Source: Treponema sp. UBA1793
Lineage (GTDB): Bacteria; Spirochaetota; Spirochaetia; Treponematales; Treponemataceae
NCBI GenBank assembly: GCA_002314445.1
Contig: DCFX01000023.1
Location: 1-10,019 of the forward strand
Reading direction: 5' to 3'
Length of the DNA stretch: 10,019 nucleotides
Of this stretch, positions 1 to 5,863 are shown one piece after another. The position numbers and the translations under genes were made by a program. Under the pieces are notes generated by a model that was not told where the DNA came from, ran no database searches, and saw only the letters and a program-made list of their open reading frames with translations. Within the stretch, counting starts at the first letter, position 1. Every line of letters begins with the position of its first letter.

Positions 1-67
1 TTCCTTTTTACAAATGCACACCAATGTATTATTTTTTCAGAAGTTCCGTGAATAATAACCGTACTGT

Positions 68-787
68 TTATTTGTACAGCAGAAAGATTGCCGGGACTTT
101 TGCGAGTTCCGGTATTTTTTCTTTTTTCCACTGAGCGATGGTTTTTGTATGTATATATTCTTCAGGGCACGTAATTCCCGCTGCAATACACAGTTTCGTT
201 TCGGGGCGTAACGCCGCCAGAATGGTCTCTATCATTTTTTCGTTTCGGTACGGTGTTTCGATGAAAAGCTGCGTCTGGTTTTCTTTGTAAACGCGCGACT
301 CAAGCTGCTTCAATTTCTGCGCCCGTTCCGCAGGTTTTACCGGAAGATACCCGTTAAATGCGAAATTCTGCCCGTTAAAACCGCTTCCCATGACTGCCAT
401 AATGATTGACGAGGGACCAACAAGCGGAATGACGCGCAGGTTCTGCTTCTGTGCAATTGCAACTACGGCCGCTCCCGGATCGGCAACAGCAGGACATCCC
501 GCTTCCGAAATAACACCCATCGCCTTTCCCTGTTTCAGCGGATCAAGATAATCACCTATCTCCGACACATCAGTATGCTCGCTGAGCTCGTAAAACAAAA
601 GCGTACCAATGTCTATGTCTTTGTCCACTTTTTTAAGAAAACGGCGTGCGGAACGCACATTTTCAACAATAAAATGTTTTATCTGGATAACAATATCATG
701 ATTATATGACGGAAGAACCTGAGAGGCTTCTGTTTCGCCAAGCATTGACGGTATAAGATATAATGCGCTTTCTATTGGTGAATTCAT
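68..787 (-). CDS. RsmI-like SAM-dependent methyltransferase (tetrapyrrole methylase family)
   Basis: The 239-residue protein belongs to the tetrapyrrole (corrin/porphyrin) methylase superfamily and most resembles RsmI, which 2'-O-methylates a cytidine of 16S rRNA using SAM in the cytoplasm. Visible signatures are the glycine/proline-rich loop SEAGCPAVADPG (residues 94-105), VGPSS (123-127) and ETPYRN (177-182). It is shorter than canonical RsmI (about 280 residues) and lacks the usual C-terminal extension. From memory, it closely matches a short paralogue common in Bacteroidetes (start MN.ALYL.P, end IFLLYK), whose exact substrate is unproven. The start is the only ATG that preserves the family N-terminus, but no Shine-Dalgarno is evident before it. 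It lies 61 nt downstream of the ATPase at 849-2300 on the same strand and may be read from that promoter. Family is sure; substrate is not. Confidence 0.9.
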   Translation of the reverse strand: MNSPIESALYLIPSMLGETEASQVLPSYNHDIVIQIKHFIVENVRSARRFLKKVDKDIDIGTLLFYELSEHTDVSEIGDYLDPLKQGKAMGVISEAGCPAVADPGAAVVAIAQKQNLRVIPLVGPSSIIMAVMGSGFNGQNFAFNGYLPVKPAERAQKLKQLESRVYKENQTQLFIETPYRNEKMIETILAALRPETKLCIAAGITCPEEYIHTKTIAQWKKEKIPELAKVPAIFLLYK

Positions 788-848
788 GCAAAAACAGTAA
801 TGGAAAAACGGGATTAGGGCAAGAGAACGGCGGAACTCACCACTGTAA

Positions 849-2300
849 TCAGACAGTTTCTTTATGATAACTCAACGCTTCCACATATCCCAATAGATAT
901 AAGAATACCGGCGCCGGTATTCGGTAAATCTGTTTATCATTTTTATACGGACATAATCCAAAGTCTTCAATGCGTTTTGTTATAACCAGATTCGGTTTTT
1001 CAGCAGAAGAAAGCTCTACGATCAAATCCTTTTCTGTTATTGACGCGTCTTCCCTGTATTTTACTTCTATCATGATAGGTGCCGCAGACTGTGCATACTG
1101 AACGACAACGTCAATTTCTTTATTCCTGTCACCACCGCGGTAATACCCGACTCTGGTAACAGAATTGTAGCTGAATGCTTTTATGTGCTTGTACACTGCA
1201 GTCTCTGCAATAAGGCCAAGCTCTACCGGATCATTAGTAACATCATCTTTCATGAGTACTGCGTTTCGTAATGCTGCATCGGATATATATATTTTATTCT
1301 GCGCTTTGAGTGCCTGTTTAGAACTCAGATTGATAAGCGGACTGATATAAATAAGATTTGCACTTTCAAGGTATTGAATATATTTTTCCAGAGTTGCCCT
1401 GTTTACGTTCATCTCCTTGCAGATAGCGTTCAAATTGATGATATTTGACGAGTTATAGCACAGATACAGAAAGATTTTTTCGATGTCGTTTACGTTTCTG
1501 ATTGCATACACAGACGGCAAATCTCTCTTGAGTGCTTTATCAACGATATCTTCACGGAGAATACGCTGCGCATACACGTCATCCTTTGACAGTGCCAGTT
1601 CCGGAAATCCTCCTACCTGCAAGTAACGGATAAAATGCGACTGCAGAAAAGAAAGTTTCTGCATAATGTCCTGCTGTTCTTTTTTATCAAGTAGATACAG
1701 TTGTGTGGGTTTGATTGCTGCCGGTAGTAATGGCACCTGAATATTCAGAAGCAGACAGTATTCATAGAATGCCAGGGTAGGGACTTGAATCGTTATCCAG
1801 CGTCCCAGCCCGCTTTCTTTTGCCTTATCAGAAAGCACGGGACTTGCCGACCCCGTCGCCATTACTTTTACAGTCGGATGTGTGTCATATAACACTTTGA
1901 GCCATGCATTCCAGTCGGGTGAATACTGTATCTCATCAAAGAAACAATAAATACTTGTATCAGCAGAAATATTCCGCTTGTAAATTGCGATAACATCATT
2001 GATGCTGCACAACTTTAATAGTGGATGGTCAAAAGAAATAAAGACTATCTGCTTTGATTGTACACCCTGCTTTAATAAGTGCGAGATAATCTGATACATA
2101 ATAGTCGTTTTGCCGGTTCTTCGTGCACCGCTTAAAAGAACGGTACGTCGTATATCTTCGTTATTCAGTGATTTAAGTGCTTCGTAATAGGCAATACGTT
2201 TTATTGGTTTGTCAAAGTCTTTTTGTACAGAACCTGTATTCCACCAGGGGTTATACGAATACAGAAGACTGATTATATTTTCCTCCGAATCAAAAGTCAT
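849..2300 (-). CDS. ATP-binding protein, AAA_14 + DUF4143 (ATPase 1)
   Basis: This 483-residue protein has the COG1373 architecture. An N-terminal AAA_14 ATPase domain carries Walker A GARRTGKT (residues 58-65), Walker B CFFDE (D122, E123) and the motif ATGSAS followed by SGLGRW. A DUF4143 domain with a winged-helix-like segment follows (MNVNRATLEKYIQYLE), then a C-terminal restriction-nuclease-like part. That part retains D397 and E412-V-K414 (EIDVVV...IEVKYRE), the spacing expected of a PD-(D/E)XK active site. The family is widespread in bacteria and archaea, often near mobile or toxin-antitoxin DNA, but its molecular role is poorly established. The start is well supported by AAAAGGAGGT four bases before the ATG and a good promoter upstream. 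It is longer than, and clearly a different subfamily from, the other two ATPases of this type in the window. The methyltransferase gene follows 61 nt downstream. Confidence 0.9.
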   Translation of the reverse strand: MTFDSEENIISLLYSYNPWWNTGSVQKDFDKPIKRIAYYEALKSLNNEDIRRTVLLSGARRTGKTTIMYQIISHLLKQGVQSKQIVFISFDHPLLKLCSINDVIAIYKRNISADTSIYCFFDEIQYSPDWNAWLKVLYDTHPTVKVMATGSASPVLSDKAKESGLGRWITIQVPTLAFYEYCLLLNIQVPLLPAAIKPTQLYLLDKKEQQDIMQKLSFLQSHFIRYLQVGGFPELALSKDDVYAQRILREDIVDKALKRDLPSVYAIRNVNDIEKIFLYLCYNSSNIINLNAICKEMNVNRATLEKYIQYLESANLIYISPLINLSSKQALKAQNKIYISDAALRNAVLMKDDVTNDPVELGLIAETAVYKHIKAFSYNSVTRVGYYRGGDRNKEIDVVVQYAQSAAPIMIEVKYREDASITEKDLIVELSSAEKPNLVITKRIEDFGLCPYKNDKQIYRIPAPVFLYLLGYVEALSYHKETV

Positions 2301-2329
2301 TATTACCTCCTTTTACTTTTATACTACAA

Positions 2330-2358
2330 ATGATAATCTTTTACTGTTTTTTTATCAA
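2330..2358 (-). promoter_or_regulatory. Promoter of ATPase 1
   Basis: On the minus strand, TTGATA (2358-2353) and TATCAT (2335-2330) are separated by exactly 17 bp, and each differs from the sigma70 consensus at one position. Transcription would start near 2323, giving a leader of about 22 nt that contains the Shine-Dalgarno GGAGGT. The -35 hexamer touches the left arm of the adjacent inverted repeat (2357-2398), so a protein bound there could block or assist polymerase. Confidence 0.65.
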
Positions 2359-2398
2359 CATACTGACAATGTTTTGGTATAACTATTGTCAGTATGTT
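2357..2398. repeat. Perfect 14-bp inverted repeat between divergent genes
   Basis: The arms AACATACTGACAAT (2357-2370) and ATTGTCAGTATGTT (2385-2398) are exact reverse complements separated by 14 bases. The repeat sits between the divergent ATPase 1 and metallohydrolase genes and overlaps the ATPase 1 -35 element by two bases. No U-tract follows on either strand and the site lies upstream of both genes, so an operator is more likely than a terminator. Arm centres are 28 bp apart, between 2.5 and 3 helical turns. No regulator gene is obvious in the window, apart from possible autoregulation by the ATPase. Confidence 0.6.
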
Positions 2399-2505
2399 AT
2401 ATATCTATTGCTTTCTGTCGTATAAATCCGAGTTGTTAAAATATAAACAGTGTACGGATATGTTTTTTATACAGGGAAAAAGATATACTGTGAAGGGGTA
2501 TATAT

Positions 2506-3396
2506 ATGGAAGAAATCAGAGCAGTAAAAATACGGGAGAACGTTTTTCACATATACGAATCGTTAGGCGTATGGTGCACACTGATAACCGGCTCAAAAGC
2601 AGCCCTGTTAATAGACACGGGATTCGGCTTTGGAGACATTTCCGGCAAAGTCCGGAAACTTACGGACCTGCCGCTGACTATCATCAACACGCACGGCCAT
2701 GTGGATCATATTCAGGGAAACAAATTTTTTGATACGGTGCTGCTGCATGAGGACGACCGCCGAATCATAAAGCAGTATTCATCGTTTCCGGTGAAGCTGG
2801 CTGTCTATCTCGGTGCAAAAAAGACTCTGAGCCCGGAAGAGAAACGGAACGTTCCGGCGTTTTTTAAAAGAAATGTTCAAAAGCTGCAGTATATACAGGA
2901 CGGGCATCAGATTGACCTTGGAGACCGTGTTCTTGAAGTAATTCACACCCCCGGTCATACGAAAGGTTCTGTTTGTATTCTGGATACAAAAGACAGAATA
3001 CTGTTCTCCGGGGATTCGATTTCGAGCCATGTCTGGCTGTTTCTGAAGGAATCGACAAGCATAAAAAGATACATGGAAAGCATATCGAAAGTTATACAGC
3101 GCAAAGAGGAATTTGATTCCATCCTGTCGTCTCATTCTCCTGCGGTATTCAGGACGACGATACTGGAAAAGATCCTGCACTGCGCGGAACATATAGATGT
3201 TGGTAAGAGCACAGTGTATGACAGTCATCTGGCAGGGAAGGGACTTTTGTACAGTGAAGGTTTTGAGAAAATACAGGCTGCATACGGATATGCCACGTTT
3301 GAAGAGTTTATAAAGCATACCGGAGAAATAGATCCGGAAGCGATTGCCGACATTGAGTTTGTGTCGATTGTGTATACAAAAAAGAAAGTGGGGTGA
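2506..3396 (+). CDS. MBL-fold metallo-hydrolase
   Basis: The 296-residue protein is a metallo-beta-lactamase-fold hydrolase (glyoxalase II/beta-lactamase-like superfamily), probably cytoplasmic because no signal peptide is seen. The metal-binding set is complete: THGHVDH (H63, H65, D67, H68), TPGHTKGS (H151), SGDS (D170) and a C-terminal H210 in SSHSPA. LIDTGFG (residues 35-41) is the usual strand before the metal site. The fold serves many reactions (thioester, lactam, phosphodiester), and nothing here fixes the substrate. The region beyond about residue 215 is a family-specific C-terminal extension. The start is supported by AAGGGG seven bases before the ATG. No clear promoter was found in 2400-2490; TATACT at 2484-2489 would leave a leader of only about 10 nt. 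The last 11 or so codons are duplicated 4.5 kb downstream (7846-7877), marking a possible insertion junction. Confidence 0.92.
   Translation: MEEIRAVKIRENVFHIYESLGVWCTLITGSKAALLIDTGFGFGDISGKVRKLTDLPLTIINTHGHVDHIQGNKFFDTVLLHEDDRRIIKQYSSFPVKLAVYLGAKKTLSPEEKRNVPAFFKRNVQKLQYIQDGHQIDLGDRVLEVIHTPGHTKGSVCILDTKDRILFSGDSISSHVWLFLKESTSIKRYMESISKVIQRKEEFDSILSSHSPAVFRTTILEKILHCAEHIDVGKSTVYDSHLAGKGLLYSEGFEKIQAAYGYATFEEFIKHTGEIDPEAIADIEFVSIVYTKKKVG
3352..3383 (+). repeat. 32-bp direct repeat, left copy (3' end of metallohydrolase gene)
   Basis: The last codons of the metallohydrolase gene (encoding IEFVSIVYTKK) are identical base for base to 7846-7877. Beyond the exact match both copies remain alignable with small gaps for about 30 bp (GGTGAGTGTATG here, GGTGGGTGTATG there), to roughly 3414 and 7909. 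The copies are in the same orientation, 4,494 bp apart. A duplicated gene 3' end is the usual product of site-specific integration into the end of a gene, but it could also be a remnant of segmental duplication. Confidence 0.85.
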
Positions 3397-3415
3397 GTGT
3401 ATGATTAAAATTCCT

Positions 3416-3468
3416 ACTGTCGCATAATCTGATTATTTGTGCATATGTAACTATCGCATAATCTGATT
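3416..3468. repeat. Pair of 19-bp direct repeats just inside the left junction
   Basis: ACTGTCGCATAATCTGATT (3416-3434) recurs as ACTATCGCATAATCTGATT (3450-3468), 18 of 19 bases identical with a 34-bp period. The pair lies directly inside the left end of the putative inserted block, in the 110-nt gap between the convergent metallohydrolase and RloB genes. A leftover start with a strong upstream G-rich sequence encodes only MIKIPTVA before a stop (3400-3426), so I do not call a gene here. Confidence 0.55.
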
Positions 3469-3486
3469 TCGGGTACGGAATACGGA

Positions 3487-3513
3487 CAGAAACCGTATAT
3501 GATATACTATATC
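3487..3513 (+). promoter_or_regulatory. Extended -10 promoter-like element facing into the rloB 3' end
   Basis: The stretch from ACAGAAACCG to GATATACTATATC matches, with one gap and one mismatch, the promoter region of ATPase 2 at 5821-5847. It contains an extended -10, TGaTATACT (3500-3508), inside the near-palindrome GATATACTATATC (3501-3513). No good -35 is found 16-18 bp upstream. A transcript would start near 3515 and run antisense to the RloB/RloA operon, because no plus-strand gene follows. It may be a functional antisense promoter or a relic of a promoter duplication. Confidence 0.4.
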
Positions 3514-4163
3514 CGGACTTTACAGGATGTAAGAATTTTTTTTACAGACTCGTAAAGAAGCATCGACGGATTTTCCCGGTACCATGTATATCCGTATTTT
3601 TTCATTTCGGTACATGTCTTTTTTCTTTGTTCCAATATACACTCTGCACGTTTTACTGCATCGTTCACGTCGGAGAGGGTAAGTCTTGACAGAATACGTC
3701 TGAAATTATTTTCTTCTTTATATTCCCGTAACCCTTGAAACTGTTCTTTATATAACCTGTTTATTTTATCAAGATATTGTTTTTTATCCGATAAAGCGCC
3801 GAAACAATCACCTTTGTGGAGAATAATCCAGAGTTCAAAATCAAAATTAGAATATCCTGATTTATATACAATATTTTTGCCGGACTGAGAAGCACTTTTC
3901 ATTTCGCACAGTGTTTTTTCAAAACGCTGAATATGCATATTGTCGTCAGCTTCATAATCGAAAACATGAATTACTTCTATTTCGGTCAAAAAACTGGCAG
4001 ATTTCAGGAACTGACGGGGTGTTTGAACCTTTGCAATTATTTTTGCGTTTGATGTTCTTTCTGCTGCGTTGTTTATTGTATCCTGCAGCCATGAAAAATA
4101 CCATTTTTCTGTTTCACCCTCTACGGTGAAGTAAAAACTGTTAGTCTGTTTTCTTGGAATCAT
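3507..4163 (-). CDS. rloB: RloB-like protein (AbiLii-type, probable abortive-infection effector)
   Basis: The 218-residue protein matches the RloB family (PF13707). It has an N-terminal FYFTVEGETEKWYF (residues 10-23), acidic HVFDYEADD (D69, E71, D73) and a central FDFELWIILH (107-116). VEGETE followed by an acidic D-x-E-x-D resembles the metal-binding pattern of TOPRIM nucleases (compare VEG.(T/S)E in OLD proteins). A nuclease role is therefore plausible but not proven here. RloA/RloB were first named as genes linked to type I restriction loci, and the AbiL system uses the same pair. Its ATG overlaps the end of the ATPase gene by 23 bp in another frame, and the Shine-Dalgarno AAGGA lies inside that gene, so translational coupling is likely. 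The stop lies within the promoter-like element 3487-3513. Confidence 0.85.
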   Translation of the reverse strand: MIPRKQTNSFYFTVEGETEKWYFSWLQDTINNAAERTSNAKIIAKVQTPRQFLKSASFLTEIEVIHVFDYEADDNMHIQRFEKTLCEMKSASQSGKNIVYKSGYSNFDFELWIILHKGDCFGALSDKKQYLDKINRLYKEQFQGLREYKEENNFRRILSRLTLSDVNDAVKRAECILEQRKKTCTEMKKYGYTWYRENPSMLLYESVKKILTSCKVRI

Positions 4164-5457
4164 TCTGATCCTTCATCAGTTTTTCAAAAACAGGTGTAAA
4201 ATCTACGTCGCGGATAGCTCCGTATTTGTCCATAAAATAATTATTCATGTAGTCTTTCCCTTTGCGGGCATTTGTTCCTTTCGTACCGAAATCGGAAAGC
4301 GGATACAGCACACTGCATTTCGTATCATCATCACGTTCAACAAATTTTATCTCATCCCGCCGGAACAGATTGTTGTTCAGATACATCGGATTCTGCGTCG
4401 TAAAAATAAGCTGGGCATGATTCGTATTCAGTTCATCATTATGGAAAATCGTAATGAGGTTCATTACGGCTTTGGGATGCAGGGATGTATCGAATTCGTC
4501 TATAAGCAGAGTTCCGCCTTTTTTGAATACTTCCGAGAGAACGGGAAACAGGTTGATAAAGCGCAGTGTCCCATATGACTCGAAGATTTCCGCCGGAACA
4601 CCACCTTTATTTTTTTCAAACATGGAAACCAGTACAGGATTCTTTCCGTCTTTATCCTTGATATAAACCAGTCTGTTTGAATTGATACCGAATTCTCCGG
4701 CGGCTTCATTCAGGAACGGATTGACAAGATATTTTTTTTCATACATCGGTTCTGTTTTTAAAAACTGCGAATTACAAAAGATTGTCAGATCTTCTGAAAA
4801 AAACGCAAGTACTTCGGATGAAAGTTTCGTACTGTAAATGGTTTTAAATCCGTTTGTCAGAAAGAGCTCTTCGTTATTCAGGCTGTTTTGTGCGATTGTT
4901 TTTGCCGCGGATTTATTGGCTGAAAAATCAGGCGAAAGGAATTCGCGAATACTGTCGACGTTTCTGATTTCCAGTTTACCTCCGGTTCTGGTGAATACCG
5001 GCTTTTCATTCACTGAAAGTGTTTCAGACAGTATGGAGCGATGATATTCTCGTTCCATGAACATTCCTAAATCAAGCGAAATGCTGTATTCATATAAGAT
5101 ATCTTTACGGATAAATTTTGCAAAAAAAGAAACAGGTTCTTCTTTTGCAAGTGTGTTATTGGGGATAAGGTCCAGTATGCATTCTGCCGCATTACCGCCT
5201 GTCACGGTATCGCTGTTCCGTATATTGCCGCGAAGGATTATGCATTTAAAAACATCAAGAGCACCTATAATATTTGTTTTTCCTGCGGCATTCGCACCAT
5301 AGATAACCGAAGAGCACAACGATTTATACTTCTTATTGCCGCCCGTCTCTGTTTGTATACTGTAGTCAAGACCTTTCTGCTTCGGAGCAGGAACCATTGA
5401 AAAAGTAAACTGTTCTTTGAATGATTTATAATTTGATGCCCTGAATTCGAGTAGCAT
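4141..5457 (-). CDS. rloA: RloA-like ABC/AAA ATPase (AbiLi-type)
   Basis: The protein of about 438 residues is an SMC/ABC-type ATPase of the AAA_15/AAA_21 kind. It begins MLLEFRASNYKSFKEQ, with Walker A GANAAGKTN at about residues 54-62 and Walker B LLIDEFDTSLHP (D320, E321). QLIFTTQNPMYL follows, where relatives normally have a His switch (TTH), so the position is Gln here (Q355). The C-terminal GKDYMNNYFMDKYGAI is typical of RloA/AbiLi. In this family the ATPase is thought to sense infection and control the RloB partner, which follows directly with a 23-bp overlap. I chose the ATG at 5455-5457, preceded by GAGGTG. A GTG two codons upstream (5461-5463) would overlap that ribosome-binding site and is less likely. 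It is expressed from a TTGACA promoter at 5491-5518. Family assignment is firm; defence activity is inferred. Confidence 0.88.
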   Translation of the reverse strand: MLLEFRASNYKSFKEQFTFSMVPAPKQKGLDYSIQTETGGNKKYKSLCSSVIYGANAAGKTNIIGALDVFKCIILRGNIRNSDTVTGGNAAECILDLIPNNTLAKEEPVSFFAKFIRKDILYEYSISLDLGMFMEREYHRSILSETLSVNEKPVFTRTGGKLEIRNVDSIREFLSPDFSANKSAAKTIAQNSLNNEELFLTNGFKTIYSTKLSSEVLAFFSEDLTIFCNSQFLKTEPMYEKKYLVNPFLNEAAGEFGINSNRLVYIKDKDGKNPVLVSMFEKNKGGVPAEIFESYGTLRFINLFPVLSEVFKKGGTLLIDEFDTSLHPKAVMNLITIFHNDELNTNHAQLIFTTQNPMYLNNNLFRRDEIKFVERDDDTKCSVLYPLSDFGTKGTNARKGKDYMNNYFMDKYGAIRDVDFTPVFEKLMKDQNDSKKTD

Positions 5458-5490
5458 AATCACCTCATGTATTATTGCATTATTATGTAT

Positions 5491-5518
5491 ATTATCGGTC
5501 TATTTATCTTTCTGTCAA
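5491..5518 (-). promoter_or_regulatory. Promoter of the RloA-RloB operon
   Basis: On the minus strand a consensus TTGACA (5518-5513) and GATAAT (5496-5491, one mismatch to TATAAT) are 16 bp apart. The start would be near 5484, giving a leader of about 27 nt that includes the GAGGTG ribosome-binding site. This is the closest match to a consensus -35 in the window. Confidence 0.65.
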
Positions 5519-5533
5519 CAATAAAATATGATA

Positions 5534-5556
5534 ATTTTGCACAGTTTATGCAAAAT
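5534..5556. repeat. Inverted repeat upstream of the RloA promoter
   Basis: ATTTTGCA (5534-5541) and TGCAAAAT (5549-5556) are perfect 8-bp arms around a 7-base spacer. The repeat lies 15-38 bp upstream of the RloA -35 hexamer, where an activator or distal operator could bind. The arms are A+T-rich, so chance occurrence is possible. Confidence 0.4.
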
Positions 5557-5813
5557 AGTGACTTTAAAATAACATTGTAGTAAATTTATCTAGTTGTACC
5601 CGTAATCGCTGATAACGAATCTGTATCCGATACTTAACACAATCATTCTTCTATAAAAATCGTATCGCTGCTTCTGTTTACAAATTTTGTTGTATACATC
5701 GTCTGATACCTTTTTCACGGAATACTTCATATACTACTGGCGAATAAAAATTCAAGAACTATGTTTCTTAAAATATCAACTAATATAAAGTTTAAGAGTT
5801 ATACTTCTAAAAC

Positions 5814-5842
5814 TTTACGAACAGAACCGTGTATGATATACT
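5814..5842 (+). promoter_or_regulatory. Promoter of ATPase 2
   Basis: TTTACG (5814-5819) and TATACT (5837-5842) are separated by 17 bp. The -10 is extended by TGa (5834-5836) and sits in the near-palindrome GATATACTATATC (5835-5847). Transcription would begin near 5849, leaving only about 15 nt before the ATG at 5864, with AGAGG (5855-5859) as a weak ribosome-binding site. The element from ACAGAA onward is duplicated at 3487-3513. Confidence 0.6.
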
Positions 5843-5863
5843 ATATCAGCAGAAAGAGGCGTC

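Larger units (their letters stand above)
5464..5863. other. 400-nt divergent intergenic region
   Basis: This A+T-rich gap separates the leftward RloA/RloB operon from rightward ATPase 2. It contains the RloA promoter (5491-5518), an inverted repeat (5534-5556) and the ATPase 2 promoter (5814-5842). Between about 5560 and 5810 I see stops in all frames, no credible ribosome-binding site with an open frame, and no strong hairpin. It may be decayed DNA. Confidence 0.6.

Noticed and set aside
1..67. An open minus-strand frame (about S-T-V-I-I-H-G-T-S...) running off the left edge after the methyltransferase stop.
   Set aside because: No ATG, GTG or TTG start with a ribosome-binding site is visible and only about 20 codons are present, so a gene cannot be supported, although a downstream gene is possible.
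2394..2732. Plus-strand open frame overlapping the start of the metallohydrolase gene.
   Set aside because: It has no ribosome-binding site or recognisable family, and it overlaps a complete, motif-rich gene in another frame.
2779..3318. Long minus-strand open frame inside the metallohydrolase gene.
   Set aside because: It is the antisense of a gene with a full set of metal ligands, and its translation is Cys/Arg/Phe-rich without any known motif.
3400..3426. Mini-gene MIKIPTVA after a G-rich ribosome-binding-like sequence.
   Set aside because: Eight codons with no relative; the start context is part of the sequence duplicated near 7897, so it is more likely a relic than a gene.
3480..3498. 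ATACGG/CCGTAT hairpin as a terminator for the metallohydrolase or RloB gene.
   Set aside because: The stem is only 6 bp and lacks a U-tract on either strand.
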